Below the pieces are notes generated by a model. The model was not told the origin of the DNA. It made no database searches and was given only the letters and a program-made list of their open reading frames with translations. A program made the translations under genes and the position numbers. Positions 8,599-19,204 of a stretch of 64,000 nucleotides of DNA are shown here, one piece after another. Within the stretch, counting starts at the first letter, position 1. The number at the start of each line of letters is the position of its first letter. The stretch is from NCBI RefSeq assembly GCF_028596125.1, contig NZ_CP117229.1, positions 542,001 through 606,000 on the forward strand, given 5' to 3'. The DNA is from Listeria innocua (GTDB lineage Bacteria; Bacillota; Bacilli; Lactobacillales; Listeriaceae).

Positions 8599-8624
8599 AT
8601 GCCATCTGGGAGAGAGGGGAAAAC

Positions 8625-9530
8625 ATGTCTATTCAAACAGTTTTTGGAAATGAATTATATAACTGGATTAACATTAATACAGATAAAGCTAACAACTTAG
8701 AAGATATTTATGCTACATATGATATTGATGAGGAGGTCATTGCTTATTCTTTAGATAGAAATGAACGAGCTCATTTTGAGTATGACCAAAAAACAGATAC
8801 TTTCGTAGTAGTATTTAATGTACCTGACCAAAGAAAAATCGATAATCACTATGAAACAATTCCAATGGTTTACATTATTAAAGATAAACAGTTACTAACG
8901 ATTACAAATAAAAACAACCAATATATTGTAAAAAAAATGAATAAATACTTAAAAGAGAATGAAGATGTGACTATTTTACAATTTTTATTTAGTAGTTTAT
9001 ATCTTGTTATGGATTTGTTTTTTCCGTATGTGGAAGAGATGGATATTGATCGTAAAACAATTAATGATAAGCTGAAAATCAAAACGACGAAGAAAAATTT
9101 ACTTTCTTTATCTGATTTAGAAACAGGGATCGTGTACTTTTTGTCAGCTTCTAAGCAAAATGCCGCTTTATTAGAGCAAATGAAAACACATGTAATCTTT
9201 CGAACGTTAAATGAAGTGGAAAAAGAGCAGTTTGAGGACGCACTAATTGAAGCTAGACAACTGGTTGAAATGACAGAACTAAGCTCGCAAATATTACAGC
9301 AACTGTCGGGTACGTATAATAACATCTTAAATAATAATTTGAATGATACGATGAAAATACTTACCGCGTTGTCTATTTTGCTTACAGTGCCAACGATTAT
9401 CACTGGGTTTTTTGGAATGAATATGCCACTTCCATTAGAACATAATGCATTTGGATGGATTGTTGCAATTTTTATTAGCATTTTACTGTGGTTTGGACTT
9501 TCTTTTATATTGCGAAAATTGATGAGATAA
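8625..9530 (+). CDS. CorA-family divalent cation (Mg2+) transporter
   Basis: 301 residues. A long cytoplasmic N-terminal domain ends in two C-terminal transmembrane helices separated by the signature GMN loop (FFGMNMPLP). The first helix (ILLTVPTIITGFF) and second (IVAIFISILLWFGLSFIL) fit the pentameric CorA fold, and the tail is short and basic. It moves Mg2+, or possibly Co2+/Ni2+/Zn2+, across the membrane. GAGAGAGGGG lies upstream of the ATG. It is divergent from the lactonase gene, and the small RNA lies in its upstream region. Ion preference is not readable. Confidence 0.88.
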   Translation: MSIQTVFGNELYNWININTDKANNLEDIYATYDIDEEVIAYSLDRNERAHFEYDQKTDTFVVVFNVPDQRKIDNHYETIPMVYIIKDKQLLTITNKNNQYIVKKMNKYLKENEDVTILQFLFSSLYLVMDLFFPYVEEMDIDRKTINDKLKIKTTKKNLLSLSDLETGIVYFLSASKQNAALLEQMKTHVIFRTLNEVEKEQFEDALIEARQLVEMTELSSQILQQLSGTYNNILNNNLNDTMKILTALSILLTVPTIITGFFGMNMPLPLEHNAFGWIVAIFISILLWFGLSFILRKLMR

Positions 9531-9535
9531 CATAA

Positions 9536-9569
9536 AAAACCCTGCTTTCACACTGAAAGCAGGGTTTTT
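9536..9569. terminator. Bidirectional terminator
   Basis: A perfect stem (AAACCCTGCTTTCA region with GAAAGCAGGGTTT) has A and T runs at the ends. It lies between convergent corA-like and gdhA genes. Confidence 0.9.
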
Positions 9570-9573
9570 CTAT

Positions 9574-10968
<1,395 letters not shown>

Positions 10969-11249
10969 TTAAATATTTTGACTATAAGGAAAAGTAGAAA
11001 ACCTGATACAAATACAAGCGATGTTATAAAAGAGAAAAACATCGGCTTAGTTGCATCAATTAGGTCAACTTTTCTTACCTATGTTGTTAGTTTACACATT
11101 GTTGAGAATATTTTCAAGCATAAAAACCAATTTTTCAGAAATTTTTTAAAATCAAGTTAATGAGAACGTTTGCTTAAGCAATTAATGAAAAAATTTTCGG
11201 GGGAAGGGAAGTTTTTAATGCGATTTCTTAACTGCCAAGCGATGTCATA

Positions 11250-11399
11250 AAAAATAACCGCACCAGGGGGATGCGGTTAAAGGGAGTATTAGGGAGTAAT
11301 AACGTTAGAGCGAGCCAAGGGATAAGACTAATTCGGATACTAGAATTATTGCTCTAACATTACTTGCTTTCTTTTGGGAAAAAATAAAAGCCCTCCACG
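11250..11399 (-). ncRNA. rli32: Small RNA, probable rli32
   Basis: A non-coding stretch read on the minus strand. A possible -10 (TATACT, plus positions 11406-11411) lies upstream. A long-range stem joins GTTAGAGC (plus 11304-11311) with GCTCTAAC (11351-11358). It ends in a minus-strand terminator, stem AACCGCA/TGCGGTT (plus 11256-11262 and 11272-11278), then a T run. From memory rli32 lies between lmo0560 (gdhA) and lmo0561 (hisE) and is about 150 bases long, matching position, strand and size. No -35 is convincing. The remaining gap, 11400-11484, is the AT-rich 3' flank of the his operon, where I see no strong terminator. Confidence 0.55.
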
Positions 11400-11484
11400 T
11401 AAACAAGTATATAAAATATGCTCTTTAAAATCATGTGCTTTTTCTTACAATAGTATTCTTTAAGGTTACGAAAATGTCATGTTT

Positions 11485-11796
11485 TTATAAATCGTTAATT
11501 TCTTTACGATCACTTGTTTTGCTTAGCTTTCCTTCTCGGCTTTGAAGTTCTTGTTTAATATCTTCTAATGGAATGTCTTTTTCGGCTAGAAGGACGAGTA
11601 AGTGGTATGTTAGGTCGGTTATTTCTGAAATGAGCTCTTCATTATTGTTTTTGGCGGCGATGACGACCTCAGTAGTTTCTTCGCCGACTTTTTTTAGAAT
11701 TTTGTCTAATCCTTTTTCGAATAGGTAGTTGGTGTAGGAGCCTTCTTTTGGTTGAGTTTTGCGAAGTTTGATTTCTTCATATAAGTCACTAAGCAT
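11485..11796 (-). CDS. hisE: Phosphoribosyl-ATP pyrophosphohydrolase HisE
   Basis: 103 residues; last gene of the his operon. MazG-like all-alpha fold with [12 protein letters not shown] and a later EITDLTYH segment supplying the metal-binding acidic residues. It hydrolyses PR-ATP to PR-AMP, step 2 of histidine synthesis. In many bacteria it is fused to HisI; here it is a separate ORF abutting hisI with no gap. Confidence 0.93.
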   Translation of the reverse strand: MLSDLYEEIKLRKTQPKEGSYTNYLFEKGLDKILKKVGEETTEVVIAAKNNNEELISEITDLTYHLLVLLAEKDIPLEDIKQELQSREGKLSKTSDRKEINDL

Positions 11797-12114
11797 TTAA
11801 AAGTCCTCCTTTATAAGATTGAAAAAACAGCTTTTTTTACCGGTATGACATGCTGGGCCTGTTTGAGTCACGCGAATAAGTAAAGTGTCATTATCACAGT
11901 CGGTCCAAATTTGCTTTACTTTTTGGGTGTGCCCACTGGTTTCGCCTTTATTCCAAAGTTCATTTCTCGAGCGTGAAAAAAACCAAGTATAGCCAGTTTC
12001 AAGTGTTTTTTGGTAGCTTTCTTGATTCATGTAGGCGAGCATTAAAACTTCGCCATTTTGGTCATCTAAAATAATCGTTGGGACTAATCCTTTAGAAAAA
12101 TCAACGGTATTCAT
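11797..12114 (-). CDS. hisI: Phosphoribosyl-AMP cyclohydrolase HisI
   Basis: 105 residues. The signature region includes [35 protein letters not shown], and Zn/Mg ligands in DCDNDTLL and the conserved Cys at [10 protein letters not shown]. It opens the purine ring of PR-AMP to give ProFAR, step 3. It overlaps hisF by 4 bases and abuts hisE, showing translational coupling. Standard length for the unfused enzyme. Confidence 0.94.
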   Translation of the reverse strand: MNTVDFSKGLVPTIILDDQNGEVLMLAYMNQESYQKTLETGYTWFFSRSRNELWNKGETSGHTQKVKQIWTDCDNDTLLIRVTQTGPACHTGKKSCFFNLIKEDF

Positions 12115-12866
12115 GGGCGAATGTTCACTCCTTTTTCAAGTAAAGTAGTTTTGACGTTTTTGATACTAAGTTCACCGTAATGGAAAATACTGGCAGCGAG
12201 TGCGGCGGTTGCGTTTGTTTGTTCAAAAACTTCTACCATATGGCTCGCATTACCGCATCCTCCTGAAGCGATAACTGGGACGGAGACAGCTTCGGAAATT
12301 GCTTTTGTGAGTGGAATGTCATATCCGTTTTTCGTACCATCACCGTCCATGCTTGTTAACAGAATCTCACCGGCGCCAAGTTGAGTCGCTTTTTTGGCCC
12401 ATTCAATGGCATCTAAACCAGTGTCATCTCGTCCACCTCGAGTGAAAACATGCCAATTGGAGCCGTTCCATTTAGCGTCAATTGCGACTACAATGCATTG
12501 GTTTCCAAATTTGTTAGCACCTTCTTGGATAAGTTCGGGTCTTTTTATTGCGGCGGAATTAAGCGATATTTTGTCTGCTCCTGCTTGAAGTAATTCTTTC
12601 ATATCGTTCACGCTATTTATACCTCCACCAACTGTCAGTGGAATAAAAACTTGTTCTGCCGTTCGTTCCACAACATCTATCATCGTTTGGCGTAGTTCAA
12701 CAGTTGCAGTAATATCGAGGAAAACAAGTTCATCGGCTCCAGCTTCATTATAAGCTTTGGCAATTTCGACTGGATCACCTACATCGGTTAATGAAACAAA
12801 ATTAACTCCTTTAACTACGCGTCCAGCTGTAACATCAAGGCATGGGATGATTCGTTTAGTAAGCAC
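12111..12866 (-). CDS. hisF: Imidazole glycerol phosphate synthase cyclase subunit HisF
   Basis: 251 residues, (beta/alpha)8 barrel. The catalytic Asp pair sits in [14 protein letters not shown] near the N-terminus and [14 protein letters not shown] in the second half; the phosphate loops GGGI and ASGGCG are intact. With HisH it converts PRFAR and ammonia to imidazole glycerol phosphate and AICAR. It overlaps hisA by 11 bases and hisI by 4. Confidence 0.95.
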   Translation of the reverse strand: MLTKRIIPCLDVTAGRVVKGVNFVSLTDVGDPVEIAKAYNEAGADELVFLDITATVELRQTMIDVVERTAEQVFIPLTVGGGINSVNDMKELLQAGADKISLNSAAIKRPELIQEGANKFGNQCIVVAIDAKWNGSNWHVFTRGGRDDTGLDAIEWAKKATQLGAGEILLTSMDGDGTKNGYDIPLTKAISEAVSVPVIASGGCGNASHMVEVFEQTNATAALAASIFHYGELSIKNVKTTLLEKGVNIRP

Positions 12867-13578
12867 TTTGTTCCACCTCCACTATGTCTGACATCGAAAT
12901 ATTTCCGTTGTAAAGGGCTTTTCCAGCAATTGCTCCGTATAATCCGAGTTCACTAAGGGCTTCTAAATCAGCGCGACTGCTAACGCCACCAGAGGCAATT
13001 AAATTGATTGTAACGTGTTTTTGAAGTGCGGCCATCTGTTCTAAATTCGGACCAGTTAGCGTGCCATCGCGGCTAATATCTGTATAAATAATGGTTTCAA
13101 CATCCATCGCTTCCATTTGTTTGGCTAAATCTAAAAAGCTTACTTGACTGATATTTAACCAACCACTCGTCGCAACAAAGCCGTTTTTTGCATCGATGCC
13201 AGCTGCGATTTTAGAGCCGTATTTTTTCACTGCTGCCTGTAAAAAGTCTGGGTCTGTTAGTGCAGCTGAACCGATAATAACTCGGTCAATACCGGACTGA
13301 AGGTAATAATCAATTTGCGCCATACTACGAATACCGCCACCAACTTGGACCGGCACCTTTGCAGCTTTTTTCATTTGTTGGATAATTTCTAGATTAACGG
13401 GACGACCTTCTAAAGCTCCGTCTAAATCAACAATGTGCAAATAGGTGGCGCCACTTTTAGCAAATGATTTAGCTTGGGCAATCGGATCTTCATTTACAAT
13501 TATTTTTTTGGAAAAATCACCTTGGAAAAGTCGGACGCATTGTCCATTTTTTAAATCTATTGCTGGGAAGATTTGCAT
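12856..13578 (-). CDS. hisA: ProFAR isomerase HisA
   Basis: 240 residues, a half-barrel-duplicated TIM barrel paralogous to HisF. Catalytic Asp in [15 protein letters not shown], the second in [14 protein letters not shown]; phosphate-binding VGGGIRS and ASGGVSS are present. It isomerises ProFAR to PRFAR. It overlaps hisH by 22 bases, the longest overlap in the operon. Confidence 0.95.
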   Translation of the reverse strand: MQIFPAIDLKNGQCVRLFQGDFSKKIIVNEDPIAQAKSFAKSGATYLHIVDLDGALEGRPVNLEIIQQMKKAAKVPVQVGGGIRSMAQIDYYLQSGIDRVIIGSAALTDPDFLQAAVKKYGSKIAAGIDAKNGFVATSGWLNISQVSFLDLAKQMEAMDVETIIYTDISRDGTLTGPNLEQMAALQKHVTINLIASGGVSSRADLEALSELGLYGAIAGKALYNGNISMSDIVEVEQSAY

Positions 13579-14183
13579 GATTCAGTGACCTCCTTAAACC
13601 CTTTTAAAATTTCAAGCCCGATTTGACCGCTTTTTTCTGGGTGAAACTGGGCGCCGTAAATATTGCCTTTATTTATCATACTTGGAACTTCAACAGAATA
13701 ACCGCTAGTTGCAATAATGTATTCGTTTGGACAATTTGCATAGTAGGAATGGACGTAATAGACATATTCACCGCCGAGTTTTTTAGTGAGTGGGGTGCTG
13801 CGTTTTATTTCAAGTTGATTCCAGCCCATGTGCGGAACGGCAAATCCAGGTTCGTCTGGTAGTTTTTCGACATGTCCTGGAATGAGACCGAGTCCTTTAG
13901 TAAAGAGATGTTCGTCACTTGATTCAAGTAGCAGTTGCATACCAAGACAAACACCGAGCATCGGTTTGCCAGATTCTGCCATTTCTTTTAACGTCACATC
14001 CAGACCGCGCCGACCTAGTTCCTGCATCGCTTCTGGGAAAGCTCCGACTCCAGGTAAAATAACGCCATCCGCTTGCAAAATTTCCGCGTGGTTGCTAGAA
14101 ATTTTATTTTGAAGACCAATAAAATCAAGTGCTTTGCTGATGCTCTTCGTGTTTCCTGTATCATAATCAATAATAACAATCAT
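13557..14183 (-). CDS. hisH: Imidazole glycerol phosphate synthase glutaminase subunit HisH
   Basis: 208 residues, class I glutamine amidotransferase. Catalytic Cys in GVCLGMQLL, His and Glu in GAQFHPEKSG, oxyanion strand region LPGVGAFP. It supplies ammonia to HisF. It abuts hisB upstream and overlaps hisA downstream. Complete and standard in length. Confidence 0.95.
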   Translation of the reverse strand: MIVIIDYDTGNTKSISKALDFIGLQNKISSNHAEILQADGVILPGVGAFPEAMQELGRRGLDVTLKEMAESGKPMLGVCLGMQLLLESSDEHLFTKGLGLIPGHVEKLPDEPGFAVPHMGWNQLEIKRSTPLTKKLGGEYVYYVHSYYANCPNEYIIATSGYSVEVPSMINKGNIYGAQFHPEKSGQIGLEILKGFKEVTESCKSSQQ

Positions 14184-14768
14184 TTACAGGACTCCTTTAG
14201 TAGAATTTACACCTTTTATTTCAGGGTTTATTGTGATTGCTTCGCGAAGAGCACGACCAAATGCTTTAAAAAGTGCTTCAATTTTATGATGTGTATTTTT
14301 ACCATAAAGGACGCGAAGATGAAGGTTCATTTCTGTGTTAAAGGCAACTGCTTGGAAAAATTCTTCTACTAACTCAGTGTCAAAATCGCCAAGCTTAGGA
14401 TTTGTTAATTCGGCGTCAAACACAAGATAGGAGCGACCGCTTAAATCAAGTGCGCAAAAGCCAAGTGATTCGTCCATTGGCACATAGGAAGAGCCGTAAC
14501 GGTTAATACTGGCTTTATCAGAAAGCGCTTCTTTTAAACAAAGACCCAGTGTAATGCCGACGTCTTCAACTGTATGATGTGCATCAACATATGTATCGCC
14601 GTCTGCTTTTACATTTAAAGTAATTCGGCTATGTTTGGAAAATAACGTTAGCATATGGTCTAAAAAGCCGACACCAGTTGATATAGTAGAATCCGCTTGT
14701 GAATCTAGGTTAAGTGACAGTTCAATAGAAGTTTCTCCGGTAATTCTTGTTTTACTTGCTGATCTCAT
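14184..14768 (-). CDS. hisB: Imidazoleglycerol-phosphate dehydratase HisB
   Basis: 194 residues, dehydratase domain only, unlike the bifunctional enterobacterial HisB. Metal-binding motifs [23 protein letters not shown] and [13 protein letters not shown] are intact. It makes imidazole acetol phosphate. The absent phosphatase domain is covered by HisJ encoded divergently at 18020. It sits between hisD and hisH with no gap on either side. Confidence 0.95.
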   Translation of the reverse strand: MRSASKTRITGETSIELSLNLDSQADSTISTGVGFLDHMLTLFSKHSRITLNVKADGDTYVDAHHTVEDVGITLGLCLKEALSDKASINRYGSSYVPMDESLGFCALDLSGRSYLVFDAELTNPKLGDFDTELVEEFFQAVAFNTEMNLHLRVLYGKNTHHKIEALFKAFGRALREAITINPEIKGVNSTKGVL

Positions 14769-16052
14769 TTAATTTTCCTCCTTAAAACGAATTTGGATGG
14801 CTTTGGCGTGGGCATCTAGACCTTCTTTACTTGCAAGGAGCACGATAGCATCTTTTTCTTTTGCAAGAGCTTCTTTTGTATAAGAAATAAAAGCTGAACG
14901 TTTCGTAAAATCTTCTACGCCAAGTGGAGAGAAGAATTTGGCGGTTCCGCTTGTTGGTAAGACGTGATTCGGTCCAGCAAAATAATCGCCAAGTGGTTCA
15001 GATGCATAGTTTCCTAAGAAAATGGAGCCGGCGTTTTTAATTTGGTAAAGGTAGTTCATTGGGTTTTCAAGTTGTACTTCTAGATGTTCTGGAGCGATTT
15101 CGTTCATTATATGGAACATTTCCGCAGTGCTCTTTGTGATAATAATTTTTCCGTGGGACTCGGTAGCTTCTTTAGCAATCGCTTTTCGAGGTAGATTTTC
15201 AAGTTGTTTATTTAGCTCGATTTTTGTTTGTTGGGCAATTTTTTCACTGGTTGTAATTAAAATAGCACGGGCTAATGTATCGTGCTCTGCTTGAGAAAGT
15301 AAGTCGGCTGCGATAAAGGCGGGTTTAGCTGTTTCATCAGCGAGCACGACGATTTCAGATGGACCAGCAATCATGTCAATATCGACTAAGCCAAACACTT
15401 CACGCTTAGCAGTAGCCACATAAACATTCCCAGGTCCGACGATTTTGTCTACTTTAGGAATGGATGCTGTACCGTAAGCTAGGGCGGCGATTCCGTGTGC
15501 ACCGCCAACTTGGTAAATTTCATCGACGCCGGCTAAATTTGCAGCTGCCAAAACATGTGCGTTAATGCCGTTTTCGCTAGGTGGCGTAATCATCACAATT
15601 CGTTTTACACCGGCAATTTTGGCAGGGAGGACGTTCATTAAAACAGAGGACGGATAGGCTGCTGTACCGCCTGGAACATACACGCCAACTGTTTCTAGTG
15701 GGCGAATTATTTGACCGCGAATGACACCATCTTTTTCACTATCTAAGAAAGCTGATTGTTTTTGTTTATTATGAAAGCTTTCAATGTTTACTTTTGCTTC
15801 TTTAAGAGCTTCAAGAAAGGCGGGATCGACTTTGTTGGTGGCTATTTGGATGTCGCTGTTTGGGACGCGCAATTCATTTAGTTCAACACCATCGAACTTT
15901 GCCGTATAGTCGAACAAAGCTTGGTCACCAGTGTTTTTAACGTTTTCAATAATTGCTTTTACTTCACTTGCGATTTGGTCGGAGGTATTACTTGAATTTT
16001 CCGCTCTCAGTTCGTTAAGTATTGCCTCCGTTCTTCCTGTTAAAATTTTCAT
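14769..16052 (-). CDS. hisD: Histidinol dehydrogenase HisD
   Basis: 427 residues. It carries the family signature around [15 protein letters not shown] and DLLSQAEHD, and zinc/substrate residues in the APEHLEVQL and GPNHVLPT segments. It oxidises histidinol to histidine in two NAD-dependent steps, the last reactions of the pathway. It overlaps hisG by 4 bases. Full length for the family. Confidence 0.95.
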   Translation of the reverse strand: MKILTGRTEAILNELRAENSSNTSDQIASEVKAIIENVKNTGDQALFDYTAKFDGVELNELRVPNSDIQIATNKVDPAFLEALKEAKVNIESFHNKQKQSAFLDSEKDGVIRGQIIRPLETVGVYVPGGTAAYPSSVLMNVLPAKIAGVKRIVMITPPSENGINAHVLAAANLAGVDEIYQVGGAHGIAALAYGTASIPKVDKIVGPGNVYVATAKREVFGLVDIDMIAGPSEIVVLADETAKPAFIAADLLSQAEHDTLARAILITTSEKIAQQTKIELNKQLENLPRKAIAKEATESHGKIIITKSTAEMFHIMNEIAPEHLEVQLENPMNYLYQIKNAGSIFLGNYASEPLGDYFAGPNHVLPTSGTAKFFSPLGVEDFTKRSAFISYTKEALAKEKDAIVLLASKEGLDAHAKAIQIRFKEEN

Positions 16053-16690
16053 CGCGTCTGCTCCTCCTTTATCGCTTGTTCTAATTGATCAATTAATTGG
16101 AAAATTTGTGTTTTATTTTGTTTTAAGGAAGCTTTATTAACAATCAGTCGGGCGGAGATAGGATACATTTTTTCATAAATAACTAAGCCGTTTTCTTTTA
16201 AAGTGGAGCCGGTTTCGACAATATCAATGATAGCATCAGCGAGTCCAAGTACAGGAGCAATTTCGACCGAGCCTTCGATTTTGATGATTTCGACATCTTC
16301 GCCTTTTTCACGGAAAAATTTAGAAGAAACAGCTGGATATTTGGTTGCGATAATTTTCCGGCGGTAGCTACTTGGATCAAAATCAGGAGTAGAAGCTAGG
16401 CAAAACTGACATTGACCGATTTCAAGATCGAGCATTTCGTAATGCGATTTGGAGGCTTCCATTAGAACGTCTTTACCAACAATGCCAATATCCGCAACGC
16501 CGTGTTTTACATAGGTCATAACATCAACAGCTTTTACTAAAATAAAAGAAATTGGTTGGGTGCTACTATGGAAAATCAGTTTTCGCTTTTTATCATTCAT
16601 AGAAGAACAATCAATACCCGCTTTTTCTAAAAGTGCGACCGCGTCTTTCTCGAGTCGACCTTTTGTTAAGGCGATTTTTAAAGCTTTCAT
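16049..16690 (-). CDS. hisG: ATP phosphoribosyltransferase HisG, short form
   Basis: 213 residues: the short form lacking the C-terminal regulatory domain, which needs HisZ. It shows [13 protein letters not shown] at the N-terminus, [10 protein letters not shown], and the PRPP-binding segment [19 protein letters not shown]. It catalyses the committed step, ATP + PRPP to PR-ATP. Its start overlaps the hisZ stop by one base (TAATG). Confidence 0.95.
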   Translation of the reverse strand: MKALKIALTKGRLEKDAVALLEKAGIDCSSMNDKKRKLIFHSSTQPISFILVKAVDVMTYVKHGVADIGIVGKDVLMEASKSHYEMLDLEIGQCQFCLASTPDFDPSSYRRKIIATKYPAVSSKFFREKGEDVEIIKIEGSVEIAPVLGLADAIIDIVETGSTLKENGLVIYEKMYPISARLIVNKASLKQNKTQIFQLIDQLEQAIKEEQTR

Positions 16691-17868
16691 TATTCCGCCT
16701 CCTTATGAAAAATAGTTTGGATACTATCGCGCGCAACGTGAACGACAGTCGGAATTTGCCATTTTTTCGCAAAAGAGATGGCATTTGTTGGAGTTTCAAA
16801 AAAACTTAATTCGCTGTTAGGTGTTTCTTGCATGAGTTTTTCTGCTTGTTGGATTGCATCTAGGTCGTAGTGGATTAAAAGCGTTGTTGGAGTTTGTTTT
16901 TTGATGATGCCAGCGCGGTTTTGTAGGGTTGTGAGGGAGTCGAGATTAAGAGCTAAACCAACTGCTGGAGAGGAAGAGCTGGTGAATTGTTCTAGTAAGT
17001 GATCGTAACGACCGCCACTTAAAAAATTATCAGCAGCAAGGTCGGCATATCCTCTAAAAATAATACCAGTATAATAATGAAAATCTTGCACGAGTCCTAA
17101 ATCGACACTAATATCTGCTGCGTAAGAAACAGCGTCCACGATAGTTTCCATTTCAGTTAGTGCCGTCAATATTCCTTTATCGGTCGTTAAATTTTTAGCT
17201 TGTTTTAAAATAGTCGTTGCTGGGCCAAATAAGCGTGGTAAGGCGAGAATAAAATCATCGAGCGTACTTGGATTCTCGGTAACAAATTGTTGAATGCCAG
17301 TGAGACTTTTATTTTGAATCAGGAGACGAAAATCCATTTCAGCAGTTTCAGGTAGGTTTAAAAGATGGATTACACGTCTATAAATCGCCGCATGACCAAG
17401 TTCAATTTGAAAATTCGGAATTTCTAGAGCATTTAAAACCCCAATCCCACTTAAAATACATTCAATTTCTGCTTTGATGGAAGGATAGCCAATAATTTCA
17501 ATTCCGGCTTGTGTTTGTTCGTTTTGTTCGCCGCCAAAGTCTTCATTTGCACGAAAGATTTTTCCGCTATAGGAAAGTTTTAAAGGAAGCGTAACACCAG
17601 TGGTACTAACAACTCGACCAATTGGAAGGGTCATATCTGGCCTAAGTACCGTCAAGCGACCTTTTTCATCAAAGAAGCGATATAGTTTGGCATCAGCTTG
17701 ATGTTCAGAGGAAAAAACATCTTCAAATTCGATAACAGGTGTTTCAATACGCTTAAATCCACGTTTCGCAAAATAATGATTCACTTGTTGCTCAATCTGG
17801 TATGAGGCCCGTGCTTCGCGAAAGAGCTTATCACGAGTTCCAGTTGGCAAGTTCTTGTTTAAGTTCAT
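16690..17868 (-). CDS. hisZ: ATP phosphoribosyltransferase regulatory subunit HisZ
   Basis: 392 residues, a class II aminoacyl-tRNA synthetase (HisRS) paralogue without tRNA function. N-terminal PTGTRDKLF replaces the HisRS start; motif 2-like [11 protein letters not shown] and the late [11 protein letters not shown] block are present. It forms a hetero-octamer with short HisG and carries feedback control by histidine. It is the first gene of the operon, with AAAGGAG upstream. It is shorter than true HisRS at its C-terminus, supporting the HisZ call. Confidence 0.93.
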   Translation of the reverse strand: MNLNKNLPTGTRDKLFREARASYQIEQQVNHYFAKRGFKRIETPVIEFEDVFSSEHQADAKLYRFFDEKGRLTVLRPDMTLPIGRVVSTTGVTLPLKLSYSGKIFRANEDFGGEQNEQTQAGIEIIGYPSIKAEIECILSGIGVLNALEIPNFQIELGHAAIYRRVIHLLNLPETAEMDFRLLIQNKSLTGIQQFVTENPSTLDDFILALPRLFGPATTILKQAKNLTTDKGILTALTEMETIVDAVSYAADISVDLGLVQDFHYYTGIIFRGYADLAADNFLSGGRYDHLLEQFTSSSSPAVGLALNLDSLTTLQNRAGIIKKQTPTTLLIHYDLDAIQQAEKLMQETPNSELSFFETPTNAISFAKKWQIPTVVHVARDSIQTIFHKEAE

Positions 17869-17904
17869 CTGGTTAGCTCCTTTACAATATTTTAGTTTAT
17901 TAGC

Positions 17905-17933
17905 ATATTAGCACGTTAAAGTGTTTTTGTAAA
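17905..17933 (-). promoter_or_regulatory. his operon SigA promoter with direct repeats
   Basis: On the minus strand TTTACA (plus 17928-17933), a 17-base spacer and TAATAT (plus 17905-17910). Overlapping the -10 is a tandem direct repeat of TGCTAATA, a possible operator. No T-box, leader peptide with His codons or terminator was seen before hisZ, so control is more likely by a DNA-binding regulator. Confidence 0.6.
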
Positions 17934-17958
17934 TGATGAAAAGAAAAATTGTTTCATA

Positions 17959-17967
17959 TGGTATAAT
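17959..17967 (+). promoter_or_regulatory. hisJ extended -10 promoter
   Basis: TG at 17959-17960 followed by G and TATAAT at 17962-17967. No -35 is recognisable, typical of extended -10 promoters. The start codon lies 52 bases downstream. Confidence 0.5.
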
Positions 17968-18019
17968 TAGTGTACCATTTAGAGTACTTAGGGAAAAGAA
18001 TTTTGAAAGAGGGTTGAAT

Positions 18020-18847
18020 ATGAAAAGAGACGGGCATACGCATACCGAATTTTGTCCACATGGTACGCATGATGATGTGGAAGAAATGATTTTAAAAGCG
18101 ATTGAACTGGATTTTGATGAGTATTCTATAGTTGAGCACGCGCCGCTTTCGAGTGAATTTATGAAAAATACTGCGGGAAATCAAGAAGCAGTTACAACGG
18201 CAAGTATGTCGATGAGTGATTTGCCTTATTATTTTAAGAAAATGAATCAGATGAAGAAAAAATATGCGAGTGATTTATTAATACATATTGGGTTTGAAGT
18301 GGATTATTTAATTGGTTATGAGGATTTCACGCGAGATTTTTTGAATGAGTATGGTCCGCAAACGGACGATGGTGTGTTATCGCTGCATTTTTTAGAAGGC
18401 CAAGGTGGCTTTCGTTCGATTGATTTTACAGCGGAAGATTATAATGAAGGAATTGTACAATTTTATGGTGGATTTGAACAAGCGCAACTTGTTTATTTAG
18501 AAGGTGTCAAACAGTCAATTGAAGCGGATTTAGGAGCTTTTAAACCGCGGAGAATCGGACATATTTCGCTGTGTCAGAAGTTTCAACAGTTTTTTGGTGC
18601 AGACGGGCGCGATTTTTCGGCGGAAGTTATCGCAGAATTTGAGGCGATTCTTGCTTTAGTGAAAAAACGGGATTACGAGCTTGATTTTAATACGGCGGGA
18701 TTATTTAAGCCACTTTGCAAAGAAACCTATCCACCGAAAGAAATTGTGACTTTAGCTCGAGCGTTAGAGATTCCATTTGTTTACGGATCCGATTCACACG
18801 GTGTTGCTGATATTGGTCGTGGCTACAACACTTATTGCCAAAAATGA
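18020..18847 (+). CDS. hisJ: Histidinol-phosphatase, PHP family (HisJ/HisK)
   Basis: 275 residues from the ATG at 18020, which has AGAGGG 7 bases before it; an in-frame ATG at 17933 would lie upstream of the promoter -10 and is rejected. PHP metal motifs are visible: DGHTHTEFCPHG, the EHAP block, IGFEVDY, and the terminal YGSDSHGVADIG. It dephosphorylates histidinol phosphate, supplying the step missing from the monofunctional HisB. It is divergent from hisZ. Its last 16 bases overlap the convergent alkyltransferase gene. Confidence 0.92.
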   Translation: MKRDGHTHTEFCPHGTHDDVEEMILKAIELDFDEYSIVEHAPLSSEFMKNTAGNQEAVTTASMSMSDLPYYFKKMNQMKKKYASDLLIHIGFEVDYLIGYEDFTRDFLNEYGPQTDDGVLSLHFLEGQGGFRSIDFTAEDYNEGIVQFYGGFEQAQLVYLEGVKQSIEADLGAFKPRRIGHISLCQKFQQFFGADGRDFSAEVIAEFEAILALVKKRDYELDFNTAGLFKPLCKETYPPKEIVTLARALEIPFVYGSDSHGVADIGRGYNTYCQK

Positions 18848-19128
18848 TCTTTCATTTTGACATGTCCGTTTTCTTTAAATGTAACCCCTTCTGACAGTAG
18901 TAGTTCACGCTGTTCTTCCCAGTTCGGGACAAGTCGGCCAGCTGCATTTACGACCCGATGGCATGGTGTGATTTGGTCACGCTTTGAATGCTTCAGTGTA
19001 GCACCAACTAGTCTGGCGTTTTTTGGAAAGCCAATCATATAGGCGATTTGACCATATGTAGTCACTTTGCCGCGTGGAATTTGGCGTACGACCGTATAAA
19101 CACGTTCTTCAAAATCTGCTGGAACCAT
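18832..19128 (-). CDS. O6-methylguanine-DNA methyltransferase-like protein (C-terminal domain only)
   Basis: 98 residues from the ATG at 19128, preceded by GGAGG at 6 bases; an upstream ATG at 19149 is less well placed. It consists only of the DNA-binding/alkyl-acceptor domain: helix-turn-helix segment RGKVTTYGQIAYMIG, Arg-finger region NARLVGATLKHS, and the acceptor motif PCHRVV with Cys56. Alkyltransferase-like (ATL) proteins of this size usually have Trp in place of that Cys; here it is Cys, so real repair activity is possible. It overlaps hisJ tail to tail. Confidence 0.8.
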   Translation of the reverse strand: MVPADFEERVYTVVRQIPRGKVTTYGQIAYMIGFPKNARLVGATLKHSKRDQITPCHRVVNAAGRLVPNWEEQRELLLSEGVTFKENGHVKMKDHFWQ

Positions 19129-19204
19129 TACATACCTCCGTTTGTTCATAATAAATTTAGTATACAGGAAATAGTTATTTTATAAAAGTTAGGATGATTA
19201 GTAA

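Noticed and set aside
8415..8620. M-box or yybP-ykoY riboswitch upstream of the CorA-type gene
   Set aside because: None of the conserved M-box or yybP-ykoY sequence blocks could be recognised; the region fits a promoter-driven small RNA plus a short leader hairpin.
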